Below, in pieces: positions 1 through 5,344 of a DNA stretch of 11,840 bases. The notes beneath the pieces were generated by a model. The model was not told the origin of the DNA, made no database searches, and saw only the letters and a program-made list of their open reading frames with translations. Source of the DNA: an uncultured Oscillospiraceae bacterium (GTDB lineage: Bacteria > Bacillota > Clostridia > Oscillospirales > Oscillospiraceae). Where the stretch lies: contig CAKTOJ010000048.1 of assembly GCA_934589665.1 (NCBI GenBank), forward strand, positions 1 to 11,840. Direction: 5' to 3'. The translations under genes were made by a program, and so were the position numbers. Each line of letters begins with the position of its first letter. Positions within the stretch are counted from its first letter, which is position 1.

Positions 1-3
1 AAA

Positions 4-21
4 GCCAGTCCGTAGACTGGC
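4..21 (-). terminator. Hairpin with UNCG-type tetraloop, possible minus-strand terminator at window edge
   Basis: A perfect 7-bp stem GCCAGTC/GACTGGC closes a 4-nt loop. Read on the minus strand the loop is C(TACG)G, a member of the very stable UNCG tetraloop class, and it is followed directly by TTT, where the window ends. This is the shape of an intrinsic terminator for minus-strand transcription, but no minus-strand gene lies between it and position 1519, so what it would terminate is unclear. It could instead be a structural RNA piece or a remnant of whatever stood here before the neighbouring cassette. The U-tract cannot be judged beyond three bases. Confidence 0.45.
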
Positions 22-59
22 CGGGTGGAAGTGACCTCCCTTCATGGTTTTATATATGA

Positions 60-89
60 AAACGCCGCCCGTTGTCCCGTTGGGCGGCG
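60..89. repeat. Left copy of 30-nt hairpin repeat flanking the GHKL gene
   Basis: The segment starts AAACGCCGCCC, has an 11-nt loop and ends GGGCGGCG; bases 63-70 pair perfectly with 82-89. It recurs at 1631-1660 with a single difference (C at 78, T at 1649), loop included. On the minus strand this copy is followed by TTTT, so it can act as a minus-strand terminator. Because the repeat is itself palindromic, the two copies are both direct repeats and stem-level inverted repeats. They lie 1571 bp apart and enclose exactly one gene. Confidence 0.85.
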
Positions 90-105
90 CAATCCAAAGG
101 ATTTC

Positions 106-133
106 TTGATTTTTCTTTAATAGCTGCTACAAT
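106..133 (+). promoter_or_regulatory. Extended -10 sigma-A promoter for the GHKL-ATPase gene
   Basis: A -35 like TTGATT (106-111) is separated by 16 nt from TACAAT (128-133). The -10 is preceded by TGC, which makes an extended -10 (TGnTACAAT). The expected start of transcription near 140 would leave a leader of about 55 nt before the Shine-Dalgarno site at 183-189. The promoter lies just inside the left hairpin repeat, so the cassette carries its own promoter. Confidence 0.55.
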
Positions 134-193
134 TATATTGTAATGTTCTAATAAGTTTACTTGCAGATTGACTGTCATTATGAGGAGGGCTTT

Positions 194-1519
194 ATGATTA
201 TATCTATTCCCGACAAGCTGACACCTGTCAGAGCTGTTAATTTTGCAAAATATATTGGCACTTTAGAAGCTAATTGCGATAACTTTGAATACGACTTTTC
301 TGCGATGCAACATTGTCGACCATTTGGATTGCTTATAATTGCCGCGGCAATTAGAAATAACATGAAGCGATTTCCTCGTGCTCAGCACAATATGATCAAT
401 ACAGAACAAACACAAGGGGGACGATTTGCAGCAGACTTTGGCTTTTTTCAAAGTATGGGAATTGATATCGGCATTGCAAGGGAAGAGGACGATGTTGGCA
501 ACCGCTATATTCCAATAAAAAAGATTACTGCTGCGAATCTTCATAAACAGTATTCTGATACCGTAGTATTAAACGAAAAAGTTGATCGTCATGCTCGGGT
601 GTTATCGGATGTGCTTGTTGCGGATTTGTCCAAAGAAGTTCGGACAGCTGTTCAATACTGCTTTAGAGAAATCATCCGAAATACTTTTGAACACGCTAAT
701 ACAGATAGCCTGTGGGTATGTGGACAGTACTGGCCATCACGAGATGAGGCGGAAATTGCTATACTTGATGAAGGAATTGGAATTTATAAAAGTCTGAAGT
801 CCAATTTGAGAATTAAAGTAAATTCATGTAGCGAAGCAAATATGATGGCATTACAGCCCGGGCTTTCGTCTACATATGGTCAAAAGCAAGACCCCTTTGA
901 CATTTGGCAGAATTCAGGCTATGGGTTATATGTTGCAAGTACACTTTGTGCAATGAATGGTGGCTATTTTGTTTTAAGTAGCGGTGATGCCACAGCGTTA
1001 ATCAATGGAGATGGGAATATTCAAACAATATATGACAGTCTCCAAATGGGGACTGCCGTTTGCTTGAATATTCGAACAAATAGTAGAAAACTGCAATCAT
1101 TCGAAAAGACCTTGACCGCTATTGTGAGCGAAGGAGAAAGAAAAGCTCGCGAAAATGGGTCTCAGCGTATTTTGTCGGCTTCAAAAGTTACAACCGTTGC
1201 CTCTATGTTAAAACACATAGAGGCATCCCTATCCACAGATGATAATTCAGTTGGCGTAGAGCCTATTGGAAAGAATCTTATCCCTATAAATACACAAGTT
1301 ACTTTTGAAGTATTATCAACGATAGATGGAGATTTAACTGGAAACTTTGAGTTCAATGGGGATAAAATACCCGGTCGTCTTACAAATGTTACAAAGGCAA
1401 ATAAAAAATTGTATCTTTCTCATCATTCGAAAATACAAGCTGTTGTCAGGAAATATAAGAATGGGGTATATTGCTTACTAGAACCAAGCTATTATAAGTC
1501 AAAAAGCAAGAAAGGCTAA
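194..1519 (+). CDS. GHKL/HATPase-type ATP-binding protein with STAS-like N-terminal region
   Basis: Predicted 441-residue soluble protein. An in-frame TTG at 161 would add 11 residues, but AGGAGGG at 183-189 lies inside that extension and sits 4-5 nt before ATG 194, which I take as the start. Residues 1-60 resemble a STAS-like fold, with a small alternating strand/helix region around PFGLLIIAAAIR (43-54). The centre has all GHKL (Bergerat) signatures: N-box E159/N163 in FREIIRNTFEHA, G1 box DEGIG (192-196), G2 box GYGL (242-245) and G3-like GTAVCLNI (286-293). ATP binding is therefore well supported. There is no phospho-acceptor histidine domain, receiver or membrane segment, so it is not a classical sensor kinase; anti-sigma-kinase-like or ATP-driven switch roles fit better. 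The C-terminal ~110 residues are strand-rich and unrecognised. The gene is clearly more AT-rich than its surroundings, stands alone with its own promoter and is flanked by matching hairpin repeats. Such ATPases also occur in mobile and defence islands; that role here is inference. Confidence 0.8.
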   Translation: MIISIPDKLTPVRAVNFAKYIGTLEANCDNFEYDFSAMQHCRPFGLLIIAAAIRNNMKRFPRAQHNMINTEQTQGGRFAADFGFFQSMGIDIGIAREEDDVGNRYIPIKKITAANLHKQYSDTVVLNEKVDRHARVLSDVLVADLSKEVRTAVQYCFREIIRNTFEHANTDSLWVCGQYWPSRDEAEIAILDEGIGIYKSLKSNLRIKVNSCSEANMMALQPGLSSTYGQKQDPFDIWQNSGYGLYVASTLCAMNGGYFVLSSGDATALINGDGNIQTIYDSLQMGTAVCLNIRTNSRKLQSFEKTLTAIVSEGERKARENGSQRILSASKVTTVASMLKHIEASLSTDDNSVGVEPIGKNLIPINTQVTFEVLSTIDGDLTGNFEFNGDKIPGRLTNVTKANKKLYLSHHSKIQAVVRKYKNGVYCLLEPSYYKSKSKKG

Positions 1520-1630
1520 ATGTTTTGTATATTTGATTACCCTCTCGTTTTAATGGATGTATGCAACCGCACTAACCGGGAACATGATTGAAATAGCAAT
1601 GATACCCCTCAGCAATCTACAATCTATGGG

Positions 1631-1660
1631 AAACGCCGCCCGTTGTCCTGTTGGGCGGCG
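1631..1660. repeat. Right copy of 30-nt hairpin repeat flanking the GHKL gene
   Basis: It matches 60-89 at 29 of 30 positions. The stem 1634-1641/1653-1660 extends by two A-T pairs to 1632-1662. Downstream on the plus strand is TTGTTCTCGT, a weak U-rich tail, so this copy may also terminate the GHKL transcript, whose stop codon lies about 110 nt upstream. Conservation of the whole loop, not only the stem, argues for a shared origin rather than two independent terminators. Confidence 0.85.
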
Positions 1661-1764
1661 TTGTTCTCGTCATTTTGAAATATTAGAATAAAAACCTCTT
1701 GCCGACTGCCAGCAAACCGTTGATATATCTGCGTTTTCTGAAATCCTATAATTACACTCCGACC

Positions 1765-1800
1765 AAAAATCTCCGAAATCAAGCGATTTCGGAGATTTTT
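1765..1800. terminator. Bidirectional intrinsic terminator, perfect 16-bp stem
   Basis: AAAAATCTCCGAAATC (1765-1780) pairs without mismatch with 1785-1800 across the loop AAGC. The T-run at the end of the 3' arm and the A-run at the start of the 5' arm give a U-tail in both directions. It insulates the aminotransferase unit from the GHKL gene. Its arm core ATTTCGGAGA also occurs in the terminator at 4514-4549. Confidence 0.85.
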
Positions 1801-1971
1801 ATTATCAAAAAGTTGCAAAAATTCATTTTCCTCTCTTTTTGATTGCCCAATTTACACACGGATTTACATATAGGCAACACCATAATATCTGCCAAACAGC
1901 ACGCAAATCCCAATATCCGCCATTACATTATATAAGTTCCGCCTACCCCAAAGCTTCCTTGGAATTTTTTC

Positions 1972-2000
1972 TTGACATTCACAGCACGTGCATTTATAAT
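1972..2000 (+). promoter_or_regulatory. Consensus sigma-A promoter of the aminotransferase
   Basis: An exact TTGACA (1972-1977) and an exact TATAAT (1995-2000) are 17 nt apart. Transcription should begin near 2007, leaving a leader of about 150 nt before the aminotransferase start. So strong a promoter ahead of a long structured leader suggests control after initiation. Confidence 0.9.
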
Positions 2001-2026
2001 CGCAAACATCTGAATATTGTATGTCT

Positions 2027-2118
2027 CCTCCGGCACCGGCCGGAGGGTAAAAGGCATCCGTGACCGAGCCGTAGGTATTCCGATTTATGTCGGATAAGGC
2101 TGGGTCATGGATGCCTTT
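2027..2118 (+). ncRNA. Structured 5' leader, candidate riboswitch or attenuator of unknown class
   Basis: Two hairpins are visible. Hairpin 1 pairs CCTCCGG (2027-2033) with CCGGAGG (2040-2046) around a 6-nt loop. Hairpin 2 has a 16-bp outer stem, 2050-2065 with 2103-2118 (one G-U pair), then GCC/GGC (2068-2070 with 2098-2100), then TCCGA/TCGGA (2079-2083 with 2090-2094) with a 6-nt loop and an unpaired stretch GTAGGTAT (2071-2078). The 3' arm ends TTTACTTTTC, a terminator-like tail. TCTCCT at 2024-2029, overlapping the 5' arm of hairpin 1, is also perfectly complementary to AGGAGA (2143-2148) of the downstream Shine-Dalgarno site, so two exclusive folds are possible. I could not match it to any known riboswitch consensus (SAM, TPP, FMN, glycine, lysine, purine, guanidine, ZTP, T-box and others considered from memory). 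Confidence 0.6.
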
Positions 2119-2155
2119 ACTTTTCAGCAAATCTTTATTAAAAGGAGAAATTGTC

Positions 2156-3280
2156 ATGAACATCAAACCCTTTGCCGTGGAAGAATGGATGAACGAGTAC
2201 GAGACCAATGCGCGCTATAACATTGCCGAGACCTGCGTGGACTCCGTTTCCCTCGACGAGCTTTTTGCCCTCACCGGCGAGAGCAAAGACGAATTTTTAT
2301 CCAAATTCTGCGCAACACGTCTGACCTATGGCGACATCTGGGGTAGCGACACGCTGCGCGGGGGTGTGTGTAAGCTCTACCGTACCGTCAAGCCGGATGA
2401 GGTCGTGCTGACGCACGGTGCGGCAGGTGCGAACCATCATGTGTTCTGCTCTCTCATCTCCGCGGGCGACCGCGTGGTGAGCATCATGCCCACCTATCAG
2501 CAGCTCTACTCCATCCCAGAGGCCATCGGTGCAGAGGTCGCCATCATGCACCTCAAGCAGGAGCACAATTATCTGCCTGATCTCGACGAGCTCAAATCCC
2601 TTGTGACGCCTGAGACGAAGATGATCTGCATTAACAATCCCAACAATCCCACCGGTGCGCTCATGGGCTGGGAGCTGCTCACACAGATCATCGAGATCGC
2701 GCGCGGCGTGGACGCTTATATTCTCTGCGACGAGGTCTACCGGCATCTGACACAGGCCGACGGCTGGTGTGAATCCATTGCCGACCTTTACGAAAAGGGC
2801 ATCTCGGTCAGCAGCATGTCCAAGGTCTTTTCGCTCGCCGGCATCCGAATGGGCTGGATCGCCACGCACGACAAGGCAGCGGTGAAGGCCTTCCTCTCCC
2901 ACCGCGACTATAACCTCATCAGCTGCGGCATGTTCGATGACGCGGTCGCATCGCTTGCTTTGCGCCACAGCGACAGGATGATCCGCCGTAATCAGGCCAT
3001 CGTGCGCGAAAACCTCGCCATTCTGGACGTATGGGTGCAGGAGCATCCGCACTTTTACTACACCAAGCCGCAGGCTGGCACAACTGCGCTGGTCTATTAC
3101 GATTTTGACATTCCTTCTTATGAGTTCTGCAAGCGGATGTACCACGAGACCGGTGCCTTTGTCACGCCGGGTGACTGCTTCGAACAGCCGCGCAGCATGC
3201 GCATCGGCTACGCCTGCGACGCACAGACGCTCAAAGACGGCCTTGCCGCTCTGGCAGCATTTGCGGAAAAGCTCGGCTGA
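2156..3280 (+). CDS. PLP-dependent aminotransferase, class I/II fold
   Basis: Predicted 374-residue cytosolic enzyme that transfers amino groups via pyridoxal phosphate; the substrate cannot be read from sequence. The start is ATG 2156, preceded by AAAGGAG (2141-2147, spacer 8 nt); the open frame extends up to an ATG at 2087, but that codon lies inside the leader hairpin. Fold-type I landmarks are in the right order: the glycine-rich HGAAGANHH (87-95), NNPNNPTGA (160-168), the PLP-ring aspartate in CDEVY (D192), the Schiff-base lysine in SSMSKVFSLAG (K223) and the carboxylate-binding arginine in MRIGYA (about R349). Length is close to the aspartate-aminotransferase-like superfamily norm, slightly short at the N-terminus. 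It is monocistronic or reads on into the sigma gene 84 nt downstream, since no terminator is seen between them. Regulation is probably by the structured leader. I do not recognise a specific biosynthetic pathway from the neighbours. Confidence 0.9.
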   Translation: MNIKPFAVEEWMNEYETNARYNIAETCVDSVSLDELFALTGESKDEFLSKFCATRLTYGDIWGSDTLRGGVCKLYRTVKPDEVVLTHGAAGANHHVFCSLISAGDRVVSIMPTYQQLYSIPEAIGAEVAIMHLKQEHNYLPDLDELKSLVTPETKMICINNPNNPTGALMGWELLTQIIEIARGVDAYILCDEVYRHLTQADGWCESIADLYEKGISVSSMSKVFSLAGIRMGWIATHDKAAVKAFLSHRDYNLISCGMFDDAVASLALRHSDRMIRRNQAIVRENLAILDVWVQEHPHFYYTKPQAGTTALVYYDFDIPSYEFCKRMYHETGAFVTPGDCFEQPRSMRIGYACDAQTLKDGLAALAAFAEKLG

Positions 3281-3303
3281 AAATCCGCTCTTATTTCTTG
3301 ACA

Positions 3304-3351
3304 TTTCGCCCGACAATTTGTACTCTTGATTCGTATGAATATAAGGACGGA
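3304..3351 (+). promoter_or_regulatory. Putative ECF-type promoter of the sigma gene (autoregulation)
   Basis: CCGACA (3310-3315), 16 nt, CGTATG (3332-3337). The same arrangement occurs at 4553-4600 before the lipoprotein operon, with identity extending through TTTC upstream and GGAC downstream. CGTA with a 16-nt spacer is the -10 layout of Firmicutes ECF promoters. A separate sigma-A-like element, TTGACA (3298-3303) and TACTCT (3321-3326) with 17-nt spacing, overlaps it and could supply basal expression. Confidence 0.6.
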
Positions 3352-3364
3352 GGGAGGCGAGGCC

Positions 3365-3838
3365 ATGCAGTGGGATTTTGAGGCGTTCTATCTGCGGCAC
3401 TTCAAGGCAATTTACCGCGTCTGCTATGCCTTTATGAAAAACGCGCAGGACGCCGAGGACTGCATGGAGGATACCTTTGTCAAGGCCATGACCTGTGATG
3501 CCGCCTTTGAAAACGAGCGGCACGAGCGCTCCTGGCTGACCAAAACGGCCATGAATCTCTGCAAGGACAGGCTAAAGCACTGGTGGCGGCAGAAGGTGAC
3601 ACCCATTGATGAGGAAACGGAGCAGGCTGCTGCGGAGCCGGACGAAAAACGTGAGGTCACAGAGGCCGTCATGGCTCTGCCAGTCAAATACAAGGAGGTC
3701 GTCTGGCTGCACTACTACGAGGGCTATCAAACCGACGAGATCGCAGCCATACTGAACCGTCCGCCGTCGACCGTGCGAAACCAACTGCGGGACGCCCGGA
3801 CGAAACTGAAGCTTACATTGGGAGGTGAGGACGCATGA
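3365..3838 (+). CDS. ECF-type RNA polymerase sigma factor
   Basis: Predicted 157-residue sigma-70 family protein with only regions 2 and 4, the hallmark of extracytoplasmic-function sigma factors. Region 2 covers about residues 5-73 (FEAFYLRHFKAIYRVCYAFM, then AQDAEDCMEDTFVKAM and the WLTKTAMNLCKD segment). An acidic linker follows (about 74-98). Region 4 covers about 100-150, with LPVKYKEVVWLHYYEGY and a helix-turn-helix TDEIAAILNRPPSTVRNQL for the -35 element. The start is ATG 3365, with GGAGGGAGG at 3349-3357; in-frame TTG 3326 and ATG 3335 lie upstream of this Shine-Dalgarno site and in the presumed promoter. The stop codon overlaps the next gene (ATGA), implying translational coupling to the anti-sigma factor. 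A near-identical promoter motif upstream of this gene and of the acyltransferase operon points to autoregulation plus control of that operon. Confidence 0.92.
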   Translation: MQWDFEAFYLRHFKAIYRVCYAFMKNAQDAEDCMEDTFVKAMTCDAAFENERHERSWLTKTAMNLCKDRLKHWWRQKVTPIDEETEQAAAEPDEKREVTEAVMALPVKYKEVVWLHYYEGYQTDEIAAILNRPPSTVRNQLRDARTKLKLTLGGEDA

Positions 3839-4506
3839 ACGAAAACAATATCAAAAAAGCATTTGACGAAATTGAGCCGGACGCCGGCGCGCAAGAGCGG
3901 ATGTATGCCAACATTTTGAAAAAGGCATCGGCACAGCGTGCCGCATCTGAAAGCAAAGCCGATGTGTCCTCAACATCCGTTCCGCTGCCCACACGCCGCC
4001 CGACTCCGCTGTGGAAGCGTTTCGGCGCAATGGCCGCGTGCCTTGCACTCGTGACAGTTCTCACACGTGGCTTTCTGCATCCGTTTTTTGCCGGGAACAG
4101 CGAGGGAGACGAGCCTCCGGTCATGGTCGGCTCGCCGTTTGAGGATGTGCAGAGCGCGGCAGACTTTGCAAAGCTGGGCTTCACCATCGACGCGCCGGAG
4201 GGCGCGGAGAACGTGACCTATACCATCGCAGACGGCGAGATCGCCCGCGTGGACTTCGCACTGGATGGCCATGAATACACCTATGAAGCGTCAAAGCTGG
4301 ACGGCAACTTTTCCCGCGCAGACGGAGAGGCCGTCGGCAGCGCCGCATTGAGCGCAGAGTACGGAGCCGTGCTCGACCGCGTATCGCCCGACACCTGGCG
4401 CGCGCACTGGAGTGGCGACGGCGTCAGCTATTATCTGACGAACTTTGACGGCGCAGAGGAGGCGGCCATTACAGTCCTTGCGAATACACTGATGGAAGGC
4501 ATCTGA
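3835..4506 (+). CDS. Membrane-anchored anti-sigma factor (predicted partner of the ECF sigma)
   Basis: Predicted 223-residue single-pass membrane protein. The N-terminal ~60 residues are cytoplasmic and charged (KKAFDEIEPDAGAQERMYAN), as expected for a sigma-binding segment. A transmembrane helix lies at about 63-84 (GAMAACLALVTVLTRGF), with basic residues R54, R55, K61 and R62 on the inner side. The rest (about 88-223) is extracytoplasmic and strand-rich, with the repeated feel of DUF4367-type sensor domains (YTIADGEIARVDFALDGHEY). No zinc-binding HxxxCxxC (ZAS) motif is visible, so it is not a classical ZAS anti-sigma factor. The start overlaps the sigma stop by 4 nt, with GGGAGGTGAGG just upstream. 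Position and topology rather than sequence identity carry the call. A strong terminator follows. Confidence 0.75.
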   Translation: MNENNIKKAFDEIEPDAGAQERMYANILKKASAQRAASESKADVSSTSVPLPTRRPTPLWKRFGAMAACLALVTVLTRGFLHPFFAGNSEGDEPPVMVGSPFEDVQSAADFAKLGFTIDAPEGAENVTYTIADGEIARVDFALDGHEYTYEASKLDGNFSRADGEAVGSAALSAEYGAVLDRVSPDTWRAHWSGDGVSYYLTNFDGAEEAAITVLANTLMEGI

Positions 4507-4513
4507 ACACGGT

Positions 4514-4549
4514 AAAATTTCGGAGAGTAAACACTCTCCGAAATTTTTT
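4514..4549 (+). terminator. Intrinsic terminator of the sigma/anti-sigma operon
   Basis: AAAATTTCGGAGAGT (4514-4528) pairs perfectly with 4533-4547 over the loop AAAC, giving 15 bp. A T-rich tail continues to 4555, interrupted once by A at 4550. The end of that tail overlaps the TTTC that begins the second ECF-type promoter, so the next operon starts immediately behind the terminator. Confidence 0.9.
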
Positions 4550-4552
4550 ATT

Positions 4553-4600
4553 TTTCATCCGACATTTTGCTCCGCTCCCTCGTATGGATGTATGGACAGG
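4553..4600 (+). promoter_or_regulatory. Putative ECF-type promoter of the lipoprotein/MBOAT/DHHW operon
   Basis: CCGACA (4559-4564), 16 nt, CGTATG (4581-4586). Aligned without gaps to 3304-3351, it matches at 32 of 48 positions, and the matches cluster at the -35, the -10 and the initiation region (ATnTAnGGACnG). No convincing sigma-A promoter is seen between the terminator at 4514-4549 and the lipoprotein start. The leader would be about 85 nt. Direct control by the adjacent ECF factor is inference. Confidence 0.6.
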
Positions 4601-4680
4601 CAAGAGCACAGCGTTTCCGGAGACGCCGCTCCGCCGCCCACATTCATAAAACATCTTAAACTTTAAAGGAGCAAATCATA

Positions 4681-5343
4681 ATGAAGCGTATTTTGACTTT
4701 TGTGCTTGCCATGAGCATGATGCTTTCCCTCGCCGCCTGCGGCGGCAAGTCCGATGACAACAAGGACAATAACGATAAAAACACAGAGGTGACCATGACG
4801 GCCCAGGAGATCATGGATACCCTGAAAGAGAAGCTGGGCGGCAGCTTCGACTGTGACACGACCGAGGACGAGGCCCGCATGAGCGGCTATTGGGGCTTTG
4901 ATATGGATAAGGTGGAAAGTTGGGCGGCCATGAGTAATTCCAATTCCAGCCTGAACCCCAGCACCACCGTCATTGTCAAGGTCACGGACGGCTATGCACA
5001 GGATGCCGCCGCGCTGTTGCAAACCGGTTATGAGCAACTGCTCAGCTACTCCCGCATGTACAATATGGATCTGCAAAAGGTCCTGCAGGCACGTCTTTTT
5101 GTCAGCGGCAATTACGCGGCCCTGCTGATTCTCGGTGCCGAGGGTGACTGGGCAGCCAGCGACGAGGAGCAGGCCAAGTTCGCCGCTGACGAAGCCGCCA
5201 AGGTCGATGCCGTATGGAACGGCATTTTCGGCTCCGCAGATAACAGCATCACGATTCCCGAGGATACCGGCAGTGACAACGGCGGCTTTTTTGATATGAG
5301 CGATGATGAGCTTCCCGAGGGCGAAATCATGATCGGCGGCTGA
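4681..5343 (+). CDS. Secreted lipoprotein, DUF4358-like, of the surface O-acetylation operon
   Basis: Predicted 220-residue lipoprotein. A type II signal peptide is clear: MKRI, a hydrophobic stretch and the lipobox LSLAAC with lipidation cysteine C20, then a polar D/N/K-rich linker (about 23-36) that keeps the domain off the membrane. The domain from about 38 (TAQEIMDTLKEKLGG) to 175 looks like the DUF4358 family, which I know mainly from Clostridia next to MBOAT and DHHW genes; its function is not established. The C-terminus is acidic and of low complexity (SDDELPEGEIMIGG). AAAGGAG (4665-4671) supports the ATG. The stop is one base before the MBOAT start, so the genes are translationally coupled. 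A role as an accessory factor on the outer face of the membrane is inferred from this context. Confidence 0.75.
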   Translation: MKRILTFVLAMSMMLSLAACGGKSDDNKDNNDKNTEVTMTAQEIMDTLKEKLGGSFDCDTTEDEARMSGYWGFDMDKVESWAAMSNSNSSLNPSTTVIVKVTDGYAQDAAALLQTGYEQLLSYSRMYNMDLQKVLQARLFVSGNYAALLILGAEGDWAASDEEQAKFAADEAAKVDAVWNGIFGSADNSITIPEDTGSDNGGFFDMSDDELPEGEIMIGG

Positions 5344-5344
5344 T

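Larger units (their letters stand above)
1520..1971. other. Non-coding stretch between the GHKL gene and the aminotransferase promoter
   Basis: I see no convincing gene here: the open frames are short, lack Shine-Dalgarno sites and run through the hairpins. Bases 1520-1630 show nothing recognisable and have no terminator directly after the GHKL stop codon. The right hairpin repeat (1631-1660) and the 16-bp terminator (1765-1800) are listed separately. A 9-bp inverted repeat (1804-1812 with 1835-1843, ATCAAAAAG/CTTTTTGAT) follows with a 22-nt loop and no known role. A TATAAT at 1747-1752 has no -35 at workable distance. The region is AT-rich like the GHKL gene, so acquired DNA may extend to about 1970. 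Confidence 0.6.

Noticed and set aside
1..1700. CRISPR array or insertion sequence
   Set aside because: There are only two repeat copies, 1571 bp apart, with no spacers, no transposase and no terminal inverted repeats of the insertion-sequence kind.
1720..1752. Possible promoter TTGATA ... TATAAT just before the terminator at 1765
   Set aside because: The spacer is 21 nt, too long, and a transcript would end within about 40 nt, so a small RNA is not supported.
1624..1818. Small minus-strand frame of 64 codons
   Set aside because: It runs through both the right hairpin repeat and the 16-bp terminator, so it is not plausible coding sequence.
1864..2208. Minus-strand open frame of 114 codons over the aminotransferase leader
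   Set aside because: It covers a consensus plus-strand promoter and the paired leader and lacks a Shine-Dalgarno site; the cysteine-rich stretch does not form a known motif.
2297..3523. Long minus-strand open frame (408 codons) across the aminotransferase
   Set aside because: It is antisense to an enzyme with all catalytic motifs, has no ribosome site, and its His/Val/Arg-rich composition is typical of a shadow frame in GC-rich DNA.
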